Shown in pieces: positions 44,518-53,351 of a DNA stretch of 64,000 nucleotides. The stretch's first letter is position 1, and each line of letters starts with the position of its first letter. Location of the stretch: NCBI RefSeq assembly GCF_014962245.1, contig NZ_CP063144.1:1044582-1108581 (forward strand), read 5' to 3'. Below the pieces are notes generated by a model. That model did not search any database. It was not told the origin of the DNA and saw only the letters and a list, made by a program, of their open reading frames with translations. The position numbers were made by a program, and so were the translations under genes. The stretch comes from Thermosphaera aggregans (lineage in GTDB: Archaea; Thermoproteota; Thermoprotei_A; Sulfolobales; Desulfurococcaceae).

Positions 44518-45678
44518 CTAGCTGATTCTTCTTCTCCATAAACCAGTAGAAAACATCGCGAACAAACTCGTGGAGACGGAGACGACAAGTATTGAATTAA
44601 CAAGCATTTCCGGCAACAACCCTAAACTCATCCCATGAACCACTAGAACCATTTCTAAAACACCTCTCCCACTCATACACAGCCCGGCTACAACCGCGTC
44701 TTCCCTGAATCGTTGATCACGTCTTATGAAAAAGAAGTAGGGTAGGAATTTACCTAGAACTGCGCCAGCAAATATGAGAATTATAAATGCTAAATTCAAT
44801 CCTGGCCTAACTATTAGTGGGGAGACATATATGAGGAACAATGGTATAAACACGGAGTCTATAAAGCTATCGAGCATTACGCTGAAATCTATTATTCTCG
44901 GCTTAAATCTGAGAAGAGGATCCTTTATTGCTGCGCCAATCGAAATAAGGAGGCCCGCTAAATAAGCTGCGATGAGCCCGCTTCCCTTAAACACCAGGGA
45001 TAAAGCGACCATGCCGGTTAAAACAGTGATCGTTATGTCGACAAAAGATTCATGCGATTTAGACATTTTAATGAAGAATCTTGCAAACCTTTCTCTAAAC
45101 TTTCCAACCTGCATAATTATCGCCAACATGGTGATGGAGATGAATAATGAGAGGATGAAATCCAACCCTCCAGCTCCTTTTAACAGGTTAAAATATGCTG
45201 TTGCGATGAATAGCACGATAATATCGTCTATGAAGCTCGCGGAAACCAGTAGGTTCTTCAACTGTGTTCCAAGCTTCTCAAGAGCAAGTGCCGTAGTCTC
45301 TGTCGCAGTGTTAGAGAATAGAATAGCGATCAATAAGGCTGTTTCCAAGGGAAAATCCAGGTAGAGGAGTGTAGACGTAACAATCATGAAAGTGGTAAAT
45401 ACCGCGGAAAGAGACATTACTAATGCTTTTTTAAAGTTCTCCAAGACCTCCGTGAAATCGCTGGTTAAACCAGCATGAAATACTATTAGTATTGAAGAAA
45501 TCTCCGCAACTAGGCTTAGATCTTCATGATTAACCAAGCCATGGAAGAACATCGCGATTATCAGGGAGCCCAGTATATATCCGGGAAGCTCCCCTAAATC
45601 CTTCATCTTAAAATAAATCCCTAAAAGCTTTGAGAAAAGCCAGCCAACGTAGATGTAAAAGACAATCATAGCCGCCAT
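44518..45678 (-). CDS. Sodium/proton antiporter (CPA2/KefB-like)
   Basis: A 386-residue membrane protein with about twelve helices. Landmarks are LSLVAEISSILIVFHAGLTSDF at the third helix region, SNTATETTALALEKL, ASFIDDIIVLFIAT with the paired aspartates needed for cation exchange, and MSGRGVLEMVLVVHG near the end. It overlaps the stop of the small gene upstream (TAATG), so it is the last gene of the minus-strand operon that starts with the RNA methyltransferase. There is no RCK domain. Confidence 0.9.
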   Translation of the reverse strand: MAAMIVFYIYVGWLFSKLLGIYFKMKDLGELPGYILGSLIIAMFFHGLVNHEDLSLVAEISSILIVFHAGLTSDFTEVLENFKKALVMSLSAVFTTFMIVTSTLLYLDFPLETALLIAILFSNTATETTALALEKLGTQLKNLLVSASFIDDIIVLFIATAYFNLLKGAGGLDFILSLFISITMLAIIMQVGKFRERFARFFIKMSKSHESFVDITITVLTGMVALSLVFKGSGLIAAYLAGLLISIGAAIKDPLLRFKPRIIDFSVMLDSFIDSVFIPLFLIYVSPLIVRPGLNLAFIILIFAGAVLGKFLPYFFFIRRDQRFREDAVVAGLCMSGRGVLEMVLVVHGMSLGLLPEMLVNSILVVSVSTSLFAMFSTGLWRRRIS

Positions 45679-45845
45679 TAAAGAACCGACCCCTTAACCT
45701 TATTTTCCCAAACGGGAATTACTGAATAAGGGTTTCCAGTCATGCGCTTGGAAGACCTCCACATTATTTTACTAGCCTCTTTGAGCATTTCCCTCGTAGC
45801 CTTAATTCTGAAATTTTTAGCGAGGGGTTCTAAAGACTTTTCCAC
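45678..45845 (-). CDS. Small basic protein, unknown function
   Basis: A 55-residue basic protein read from a GTG at 45845, three bases after the radical SAM stop, with GGCGTGATC as ribosome site. Its own stop overlaps the antiporter start (TAATG), so it is sandwiched in one translated operon. The sequence is helical with KATREMLKEASKIMWRSS then NPYSVIPVWENKVKG. Translational coupling on both sides supports it being real; I recognise no family. An ATG at 45884 would overlap the previous gene by 37 bases and is less likely. Confidence 0.6.
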   Translation of the reverse strand: MEKSLEPLAKNFRIKATREMLKEASKIMWRSSKRMTGNPYSVIPVWENKVKGSVL

Positions 45846-45847
45846 GA

Positions 45848-46795
45848 CTAGATCACGCCGCGATAGTACACTTCTTTTTCCCAAGCGGTTTTCACAGCTT
45901 TCTTCATAGTTACAAGGTTTTCCGCTGAGATCACTCCATTATCGCCGTAAATACTTCTCAACTCCCTGAAACTTAAGGGTTTTCTCAAAATATGGTTATA
46001 CACGAGTCTAATCAAGCCGTGCTTTTGGATGCCTGGTTCGAAGTTAACGCTACCGTAACAGACAACCGGCTTAATCCCATTCTCCTCCAGTATTTCAGCA
46101 TATTCACTTATCAACCTGGGGTTGACTGAGTGTATCTTCTCGCTTACAAAACGGTTAATGGTTTTCAAATAAATTCTTTCCGCGCCAACCCTTCGCGCCT
46201 GCTTTGCGATCTCCCTCAAAGACTCGGTTGAAGGTGTTAAAGATCCTGCAAACTTAAAAACGGTGATTTCAAGCCCCAGCTTCCCCGGGTATCTCCTGTT
46301 AAACTCTGACAGTATTTCAAGAAAAGTTGTAATGGACACCGCAGGTTCCCATCCAAACTCGAGCCTTATCTCAGAGGCCCATTCAAATGGGATTACAAAT
46401 TCGTCAACGTCTTCAAATAGCCCTGAAGAATAATACTGGGGTAGGAGAAGACCTGAAGTATGGATAATTACTTTATCAGCTTGGCTTTCCGCTCTCACAG
46501 CCTTGACCGCTTCAGATATTCGGCGATTCAATAATGGGTCTCCAAAACCCCATACATATACCTTTCTAGCCAGCGTACCAATGTACTCGTATAGCTCTTT
46601 TAACTCTTCAACAATCTTACCAAGGTTTACCTCTTGCTCTTTCGCTGTCCTGGTTCTATCCACCGTTTTACCCAGGGGGCACCACGAACAGTCAAGAGGG
46701 CATTTTTTGGGCGGTAAAAGTATGTCCAGCCCCAGGGTTAACCCGAAACATCTACTGGGGTGAACACCGTAAGCATAGTCTATACTTAGCTTCAA
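45848..46795 (-). CDS. Radical SAM protein
   Basis: A 315-residue radical SAM enzyme with C32, C36, C39 (KCPLDCSWCP) and a GFGDPLLN segment for SAM binding. The C-terminal 70 residues resemble a winged helix. The TTG start is next to the stop of the RNA methyltransferase gene and has AGGTGAT just upstream, so the two are coupled. The family is the COG0731/COG1964-like Elp3-unrelated group; the reaction is not known. Coupling with an m5C methyltransferase suggests RNA modification, which is inference. Confidence 0.82.
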   Translation of the reverse strand: MKLSIDYAYGVHPSRCFGLTLGLDILLPPKKCPLDCSWCPLGKTVDRTRTAKEQEVNLGKIVEELKELYEYIGTLARKVYVWGFGDPLLNRRISEAVKAVRAESQADKVIIHTSGLLLPQYYSSGLFEDVDEFVIPFEWASEIRLEFGWEPAVSITTFLEILSEFNRRYPGKLGLEITVFKFAGSLTPSTESLREIAKQARRVGAERIYLKTINRFVSEKIHSVNPRLISEYAEILEENGIKPVVCYGSVNFEPGIQKHGLIRLVYNHILRKPLSFRELRSIYGDNGVISAENLVTMKKAVKTAWEKEVYYRGVI

Positions 46796-48022
46796 TCACC
46801 TAACACCTCTGAGAACGCTGATGAAAAACCCTTGTCCCTCTACTTTATGGGGATAGATTCGAAAGGTTTTATAAGAGACATCATACCCGGGATATGCTGG
46901 ATCTATGTAGTCGCCGACTAGATCTTGAAGCACAGCGCGTGCTTCCTTATAAATCCTCTGCACAATCATTTCTCCTTCAATAGGGAGTATGCTACAGGTT
47001 GTGTAAACGATGTTTTCACCTTGTTTAATAACATTTTTCATCAATTCATACTGGATAAGAGCATATCTTCGTACATGTTCCCTTGAGAGTCTCAATTTAA
47101 CGCTTGGATCACCATAGACTGCGCCGGAGCCTGAGCAAGGGGCGTCGAGTACTATGGTTGAAAATCTATTTTTGTATGCGAGAATCCTGGAGTCACCGTT
47201 GATCAATAGAATTCTTCCTTGGTTAACATACGTTTTCAAGATTTCCACGGCATACAACAATCTCTTACTAGAGTAGTCCACTGCAATAGCTCTCAATGTT
47301 GCATTCTTTGATAATATATGAAATAGTTTAACACCAGGTGCCGAACATGAGTCGAGGAGAGGGGAAGCCACATATTTCATCACGCTCTCAACTAGAACAT
47401 AAGAACTTAAATCCTCAGGTATCAACAACCCTTTCCTGAAACATTTAGAACCCCCTATCGGGTAGAACGGATCCGTAATCCTCAAGAAATCCTCGAACTT
47501 AGGGTGGCGCTGAAACCTCACACCCTCATTCTCCAAGCATTCCAGCGCCTCCTCCAATGTAGCGTTCACAGTGTTGACGCGGGCCCATCTCTTTTTCTCG
47601 TTCAGGTTTCGGAGGGTTTTCTCAACCTCGCTCACAGGGAGATGTTTTAGAAGCTCTTTCACAACCCATAACGGATAGCTATACTTCTTTGCAAGTCTCT
47701 CTTCAATAGGCATCTCTTGAGTAATTTCATCCATCAACTCCAAATAGGTTTCGAAGTTGTAGTTAAGCTTTTCAAGCAGGTTAACAATGGCTTTTACACC
47801 CTCACCTAACCCTTTTTTCTCAGCCAGGTATTTCAAACCATAGTAGTTTACAATAGTTTGGTAAGCATGAATATAGGCTGATCTTTTCTCGCGCTTGTCT
47901 AGTTTAATCCTTCGCATAGTGGTTCTAACCGCTTCATCGAAACCAACAGGCTTGTTCAATATAGTCCTCAACAACGAGGTTAGGAAGAGCCGGATCTTAT
48001 AAGGCTCCCGATCATTCCTCAT
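46796..48022 (-). CDS. NOL1/NOP2/Sun RNA cytosine-C5 methyltransferase
   Basis: A 408-residue m5C methyltransferase. The N-terminal 110 residues are a NusB-like helical domain; SAM motif I is DSCSAPGVK (224-232); the catalytic pair is C296 in DAPCSGSG and C343 in TTCSI. Targets are tRNA or rRNA cytosines. It heads a minus-strand operon with a radical SAM gene, a small gene and an antiporter, and lies 18 bases behind pheS. Confidence 0.9.
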   Translation of the reverse strand: MRNDREPYKIRLFLTSLLRTILNKPVGFDEAVRTTMRRIKLDKREKRSAYIHAYQTIVNYYGLKYLAEKKGLGEGVKAIVNLLEKLNYNFETYLELMDEITQEMPIEERLAKKYSYPLWVVKELLKHLPVSEVEKTLRNLNEKKRWARVNTVNATLEEALECLENEGVRFQRHPKFEDFLRITDPFYPIGGSKCFRKGLLIPEDLSSYVLVESVMKYVASPLLDSCSAPGVKLFHILSKNATLRAIAVDYSSKRLLYAVEILKTYVNQGRILLINGDSRILAYKNRFSTIVLDAPCSGSGAVYGDPSVKLRLSREHVRRYALIQYELMKNVIKQGENIVYTTCSILPIEGEMIVQRIYKEARAVLQDLVGDYIDPAYPGYDVSYKTFRIYPHKVEGQGFFISVLRGVR

Positions 48023-48040
48023 TTAAACGGGTTCACCATC

Positions 48041-49588
48041 TCATTGAGGATATTCCGCAACTCCAACGTTCCTCCCACTGGTCTTTGAAAACTTGTAAGG
48101 TAGGCCGAGGTACTTCATGTTCTTTAAAGCCTCTATGTCCGTTGTAAACAGTAATCTTATGTCATCAATTCCCAAAACCTGCATGGCAAGCCTGTCAACA
48201 CCAATACCCCATGCAACCGCTTTAACTCCAGGAGCTCCGAGAATTTCCATAACCTCGGGCCTGAACACTCCGCCCGGGAAAACCTCAACCCATCCAAGCT
48301 TAGGATGCCTTATATATCCTTCAACGCTCGGCTCGGTAAAGGGGAAGTAGCCTGGTTTAAACCACACCTCTTTTATCCCAAGGGCTGCAGCGAGTTCCTT
48401 GAAGAAGTAAAGCAAGTGTTTAAAGTTCACGTTTTTCCCAACAATAATCCCGTCAAGCTGGTAGAACTCCATACTGTGCTTGGCATCCAGATTCTCGGGG
48501 CGGAAAACCCTGTCGATCGTGAAAACCCTGTACTCGCCCTCTCCTCTCTCGAAAATGGCTCTAGCAGATACTGCTGTTGTTTGACTACGCAAGACAAGCC
48601 TCATCGCTCTCTCAGGACTCCACTTATACCCCCATCCTTTCTCGTGAACCCTCCTAGCCCTCTCCATAAGCTGGCTGGAAATAGAAGCTCTGGCATCGCT
48701 TTTAACGAAGAAAGTATCGTGTATCTCCCTGGCAGGGTGGTCCTGAGCCTGGTAAAGCACGTCGAAATTCCAAAACTCTGCTTCAACATGAGGGCCTTTA
48801 ACCTCCTCGAAACCTAAGGAAACCATTATATCCCTTAAATCATCTATAAACTCCATGAATGGGTGCTTCCTCACGCTCGGGAGCCTTGGAACAGGGATTG
48901 AAAGATCGAATTCTTTAACCACATACTTGTCTAGTTCAAGTGCCATTGATGGTTTCACGACGGTTACTATTTCCTTCTCCTTGATCAAACCCTTACTAGC
49001 CAATTCTTGCAGTAAGGGTGTTGGACTTATTCTTAAAACCCTCTTCTCAACAATCTCCACCATTTTTCTCTTTCTTAAATCCGCCAATTCCTCTTCGGAA
49101 ACCTTAACCTCTCTATCAATGCTACGCAATACTTCTTCGACATGTTTTGCGGAGGCCAGGAGTTGTTGGCAGATTAACGGGTCTCCCAAGATCAGTGAGC
49201 CTTCCAATATTTTACCACACTTTGCTTTCACAATGTACTGTATCCCTATAGAGATTTCATCACGGTCTAACCCGGTTTTCTCGGATAAGCAGTTCGTTAA
49301 TGCTTCAATCCTCTTATCAACGCATTCATTATAATAGGATAGAACGATTTTCTCAGGCAACCCTTTCTCCATGTAGAGTTTCCCGATTCTAGTAATCTTT
49401 AACTTCTTCTCCACCTCTCTGTGAATAACTATCAAGCCCTTATTGCTCAACTCCGTTATATCCCTCATTATATCCTCGGGCTTCACTCCAAGGTGTTGAG
49501 ACACTTTTTCTAAATCATATATCCCATTGAGGACTAAGCTCACGATCCTGTTTTGCCTAGCCGTTAAATATACTTCGCCCAGCATCAT
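48041..49588 (-). CDS. pheS: Phenylalanyl-tRNA synthetase alpha subunit
   Basis: A 515-residue class II synthetase subunit. It has N-terminal winged-helix repeats (1-200) that bind tRNA, then the catalytic domain with MEFIDDLRDIMVSLGFEEV, motif 2 FRPENLDAKHSMEFYQLDG and motif 3 AWGIGVDRLAM. It charges tRNA-Phe together with PheT at 42.8 kb. ATG-ATG at the start leaves one residue uncertain. Confidence 0.96.
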   Translation of the reverse strand: MMLGEVYLTARQNRIVSLVLNGIYDLEKVSQHLGVKPEDIMRDITELSNKGLIVIHREVEKKLKITRIGKLYMEKGLPEKIVLSYYNECVDKRIEALTNCLSEKTGLDRDEISIGIQYIVKAKCGKILEGSLILGDPLICQQLLASAKHVEEVLRSIDREVKVSEEELADLRKRKMVEIVEKRVLRISPTPLLQELASKGLIKEKEIVTVVKPSMALELDKYVVKEFDLSIPVPRLPSVRKHPFMEFIDDLRDIMVSLGFEEVKGPHVEAEFWNFDVLYQAQDHPAREIHDTFFVKSDARASISSQLMERARRVHEKGWGYKWSPERAMRLVLRSQTTAVSARAIFERGEGEYRVFTIDRVFRPENLDAKHSMEFYQLDGIIVGKNVNFKHLLYFFKELAAALGIKEVWFKPGYFPFTEPSVEGYIRHPKLGWVEVFPGGVFRPEVMEILGAPGVKAVAWGIGVDRLAMQVLGIDDIRLLFTTDIEALKNMKYLGLPYKFSKTSGRNVGVAEYPQ

Positions 49589-49630
49589 CCTCAGCCAGCT
49601 AATACCTCTATTAACTTAATGATTTAAAAC

Positions 49631-50425
49631 TTATATTGAAGCCCTGTAGCTCGAAATCAGCAACCGGGTGTACTCGTGTGAGGGTTGGGATAGTACCATC
49701 CTTGTTTCTCCCTCCTCTACTATTCTCCCCCTGTAAAGAATGATCACCCTGTCAGCCAAGTACTGAGCCACTGCAAGGTCGTGAGTAACCGTTAGCATTG
49801 CTAACTCAAGCTTCTTCTGAATATGGTTCAATAAATTTATAACCTGGGCCTGTATCGAGACATCGAGCGCTGATGTCGGCTCATCCAGGATGAGAATCTC
49901 GGGGTCATGCACTATCGCTCTAGCTATCAAAACCCTTTGCATCATCCCCCCACTAAGCTGCATCGGGTAGTATTCAAGAATTCTTTCATGCAGTTGAACA
50001 AGCCTGAGGGCTTCGACAATTCTCTCCCGTTTCTCCGACTCTGTTAGATTGCTTCTCTCCAGCGGCTCCATCATCACTGTCTCAACCTTAACCCTGGGAT
50101 TCAGCGACTTATACGGGTCCTGAGGTACATACCCTATTTGCCTGGTAATTTTCCTCCGCTCCTTAACAGGTAAATCGTATATGCTTTTACCTAAAACGTA
50201 TACTTTTCCCTCGAACGGGGGTAGAATGCCCAGAATGGTTTTCAAAAGGGTTGTTTTGCCCGAACCGCTCTCACCTATTATAACCACTTTCTCACCATCA
50301 ATTACGTTTAAGTTCACGTTGAAGACAACGGGTTGTTTTATTTTAAATAAAGACCTCCACCCCTTGGGGATAGTGTAATATCCTAGGGTAACGTTTTCCA
50401 GCCTAACAATCGCTGACGCCGACAT
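49631..50425 (-). CDS. Oligopeptide ABC transporter ATP-binding protein (OppF-like)
   Basis: A 264-residue ATPase with Walker A GESGSGKTT, signature LSGGMMQR, Walker B LILDEPTSALD and the switch histidine in TVTHDL. OppF-type position, last in the operon. ATG 50425 is preferred, with GGAGGT ten bases upstream; a TTG two codons before is nearer to that site. It ends the five-gene peptide importer. Confidence 0.92.
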   Translation of the reverse strand: MSASAIVRLENVTLGYYTIPKGWRSLFKIKQPVVFNVNLNVIDGEKVVIIGESGSGKTTLLKTILGILPPFEGKVYVLGKSIYDLPVKERRKITRQIGYVPQDPYKSLNPRVKVETVMMEPLERSNLTESEKRERIVEALRLVQLHERILEYYPMQLSGGMMQRVLIARAIVHDPEILILDEPTSALDVSIQAQVINLLNHIQKKLELAMLTVTHDLAVAQYLADRVIILYRGRIVEEGETRMVLSQPSHEYTRLLISSYRASI

Positions 50426-50427
50426 CT

Positions 50428-51375
50428 TCAAACATACCTCCAGCATTCAACAATTCTTTCATGAACCTCCTTGGGCGGAGGATGGGAATAATAGCATTTT
50501 TCAAATTTCTTTGGACATCTATCTAGAAACAGGCATCCCTTAACCTCTACATCTGGGGGAGGAGGTTCTCCTCCGTAAGTTTTCAAAGGCTTTAACACGC
50601 CGAGAATTGGAACTGCGTCGACAAGCATCTCGGTATAAGGGTGAAGCGGTTCTGTAAGTATCTTCCCGGACGTGCCAAGCTCTAGTATTCTCCCCGAATA
50701 CATGATGGCTATCTTGTCGCAGATCTTTCCAGCTGATAATAAGTCGTGGGTGATGAATATGAGGGTTAGCTTAATAGTGTCTCTGAGACGGGTGAGAAGC
50801 CTGATTAATCCAAGCCTTAAATGAGCATCCAGGGCTGATGTTGGCTCATCGGCAACAATTATCTTAGCGCCTGTGGAAAGCGCTAAGGCTATTGCCGTCC
50901 TCTGCTGCATACCCCCGCTTAGCTCGTGAGGATAGTAATCCAAGACCTTACCGGGATCTAGATCTACCATTTGGAGATACTTTGCCGCCTCTTCTAGCGC
51001 TTTCTTACGACCCCATCCATATACGCTGTTTAAAACGTAGTAGAACTGTTCCTCAACGGTTAAATACGGGTTTAAACTAGAGCCCGGGTTTTGGGGAACG
51101 TAGGATACTATGCGACCTCTCACGCCCGTGTAATCCCTTCTATTCCCCTCTATCACGGTTTTCCCGAAAATCCGTAGAACGCCGTCGGTCACCGAGTACG
51201 GTGGGAGGATGCCCACGATGGCGTTTCCTGTAGTGGATTTCCCACATCCGCTCTCACCTACGAGGCAAAATATCTCCGCAACCTCTACCTTGAATGAAAC
51301 TCCTTTTACCGCCCAAACTACCTCCTCATCCTCATACCCGATCTTCAAATCCTCAGCTTCCACCGCTAGAACCAT
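50428..51375 (-). CDS. Oligopeptide ABC transporter ATP-binding protein (OppD-like)
   Basis: A 315-residue ATPase with Walker A GESGCGKST, signature LSGGMQQR, Walker B IIVADEPTSALD, and the C-terminal cysteine-containing oligopeptide domain (GCLFLDRCP, then C-x7-H). The latter cysteine group in OppD proteins can bind an Fe-S cluster. ATG 51375 follows GGTGG by five bases; it overlaps oppC by ten bases. It powers peptide uptake with OppF. Confidence 0.93.
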   Translation of the reverse strand: MVLAVEAEDLKIGYEDEEVVWAVKGVSFKVEVAEIFCLVGESGCGKSTTGNAIVGILPPYSVTDGVLRIFGKTVIEGNRRDYTGVRGRIVSYVPQNPGSSLNPYLTVEEQFYYVLNSVYGWGRKKALEEAAKYLQMVDLDPGKVLDYYPHELSGGMQQRTAIALALSTGAKIIVADEPTSALDAHLRLGLIRLLTRLRDTIKLTLIFITHDLLSAGKICDKIAIMYSGRILELGTSGKILTEPLHPYTEMLVDAVPILGVLKPLKTYGGEPPPPDVEVKGCLFLDRCPKKFEKCYYSHPPPKEVHERIVECWRYV

Positions 51376-52316
51376 AGCCTCCACCTTCTCCTCAACTTAG
51401 GGTCTACTTCTTCCCTAAGGCTATCTCCAATAAGGCTGAACCCCAAAGCTGTTATCAATATGAATATACCCGGGAAAACACTAATCCAAGGGGATATTGA
51501 CAAGTATTGAATGCCCTCCTGCATTATAACCCCCCATTCGGGTGAGTCGGGGGGCAGTCCAAGCCCTAGGAAGTTTATCGCTGATGCTTCGAGCAGAACA
51601 CTCCCCAGATCCGTTACCGCCTGGACTAGGACAGGTGGTGAAGCATTCCTCACAACATGCCTGAAAATTATCTTCAAACCTGAAACTCCTGAGAGCTTTG
51701 CGAGAAGAACATAGTCCATTTCAACAATGCTTCTAGAATATATGTAGGTTACCCGTCCATACCAGGACCACCATGTTATGATTAAGGCTAATACTACGGT
51801 GAATAATCCGGAGCCGAGGATCAGCCTTAGCGCTAGGGCTATTACGATAGCGGGTATGCTCATAAATAGTTCAATTAAATAGTTAATCACAGTTTCAACC
51901 AATCCTTTATAGTAGGCAGCAATAACCCCCATGAACAATCCAATTAATAGGCTGGAAGAAACCACGAGGAAAATCTGGATTAACGCAGACCTGGCCCCGA
52001 AGACAACTCTTGAAAATATGTCTCGCCCTCTAGTATCGGTGCCGAACAAGTGTTCCTGTGAAGGGGGGAGCCTGATCTTTTGCAACGCATCCTCCGGGAC
52101 ATAGCCCAGTCCGTCGCGAGGATAAGGAGCTATTAGGGGAGCTAAAACACCGATCAAAATGATAAACGAGGAAATGAGTAATCCTATTTTAAACCTGTTA
52201 CTTTTACTCCAAGCTTTAAAGATTAATGCTACGAACCCTGTCCTGATTTGAAGCGCTCTCTTAGCATTTTTCACGGCAGCAGAGATGTCGAGTTTATCAT
52301 TGCTAGTGCTCGTCAT
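51366..52316 (-). CDS. Oligopeptide ABC transporter permease (OppC-like)
   Basis: A 316-residue permease with an N-terminal OppC extension (about 1-90, including GTDTRGRDIFSRVVFGAR), six membrane helices and the EAA-loop region LAKLSGVSGLKIIFRHV. It begins immediately after oppB, with one base-to-base junction, indicating translational coupling. Confidence 0.92.
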   Translation of the reverse strand: MTSTSNDKLDISAAVKNAKRALQIRTGFVALIFKAWSKSNRFKIGLLISSFIILIGVLAPLIAPYPRDGLGYVPEDALQKIRLPPSQEHLFGTDTRGRDIFSRVVFGARSALIQIFLVVSSSLLIGLFMGVIAAYYKGLVETVINYLIELFMSIPAIVIALALRLILGSGLFTVVLALIITWWSWYGRVTYIYSRSIVEMDYVLLAKLSGVSGLKIIFRHVVRNASPPVLVQAVTDLGSVLLEASAINFLGLGLPPDSPEWGVIMQEGIQYLSISPWISVFPGIFILITALGFSLIGDSLREEVDPKLRRRWRLWF

Positions 52317-53345
52317 CTACAGTCTCACCCTTGGATCAATTAATGCTTGAATAACATCCGCCAATGTATTGATTACAAGGTAGAACACTGTGACAACTAT
52401 TAGTAAACCAATTGCGAGTTTAAAGTCACTATAGTTTAACGCGTCGACCAGGAGCCTGCCCAGCCCTTCTCTACCAAACACTGCGTACTCTACAACCATC
52501 GCATCTATTAGGCTGTAGGCAAAGGCTAGACCGGAGACCTGAACCAAAGGGGGAATACTGGCTCTGAAAGCATATCTCCAAATAATCCGCCGTTTCCTCA
52601 CCCCCCACGCTACAGCCGCTCTCACAAAATCCTCTGTGAGAGACTCAGCCATCAGAGTTCTAGACAGCCTAATCGACAAGCCTAAGGGATATACTCCAAC
52701 TATAAGTGCTGGAGGAATGAGCTTGATTAAGACATCAATGAAGATTATTATATTCCCTTGCAAGAGACTATCAAGCAAGTAAAACCCTGTAATCGGCTGA
52801 AAACCTGTTTCCAAAGCCAGCCTCGTATCTATCCTCCCGTATACAGGGTGCCCGCTTGACACTAGTAGTAGGAAGACTATAGCGGCAAGCCAGAACGCGG
52901 GAGTATTAGCCATTACCGTGCCAAAAGTCTGTAGTAAATCATCGATTAATTCATCCCTGTGGAGAGCCGAGTAAACTCCTAGAAATATGCCTATAGGTAG
53001 AATTATCACGTAGGAGCAGAAAAGGAGCTCAAGCGTTGCGGCAAGATTTGAGTAGAGGATAGTGAAAACTGGTTGCTTGTAAGCAATACTAGTTCCCAGG
53101 TTTCCTGTGAAAACCTTAATTATGAAGTCGAAAACCTGTATGTGCAGTGGCTTATCAAGACCTAGCTCCCTTCTGGCTGCTTCGATGGCAAGGGTAGCGT
53201 TAACACCTCTCGGGTTCCCAGCCCACTTCGTCGCCGGGTCTCCAGGCGAGAAAATGATGACCAAGTATGAGAAAACAACCACGCCTACTAAAACAAGTAT
53301 GCTCCAAAAAAGCCTCTTCACAATATAGTTAAGGCTGACCGGCAT
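52317..53345 (-). CDS. Oligopeptide ABC transporter permease (OppB-like)
   Basis: A 342-residue permease opening MPVSLNYIVKRLFWSILVLVG with six helices, FIFSPGDPATKWAG-like periplasmic loop and the EAA loop AAVAWGVRKRRIIWRYAFR. It is six bases after the binding-protein gene. Confidence 0.92.
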   Translation of the reverse strand: MPVSLNYIVKRLFWSILVLVGVVVFSYLVIIFSPGDPATKWAGNPRGVNATLAIEAARRELGLDKPLHIQVFDFIIKVFTGNLGTSIAYKQPVFTILYSNLAATLELLFCSYVIILPIGIFLGVYSALHRDELIDDLLQTFGTVMANTPAFWLAAIVFLLLVSSGHPVYGRIDTRLALETGFQPITGFYLLDSLLQGNIIIFIDVLIKLIPPALIVGVYPLGLSIRLSRTLMAESLTEDFVRAAVAWGVRKRRIIWRYAFRASIPPLVQVSGLAFAYSLIDAMVVEYAVFGREGLGRLLVDALNYSDFKLAIGLLIVVTVFYLVINTLADVIQALIDPRVRL

Positions 53346-53351
53346 TTCCGG

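Noticed and set aside
48305-48817. 170-residue plus-strand open frame
   Set aside because: Antisense to the catalytic core of pheS; no ribosome site.
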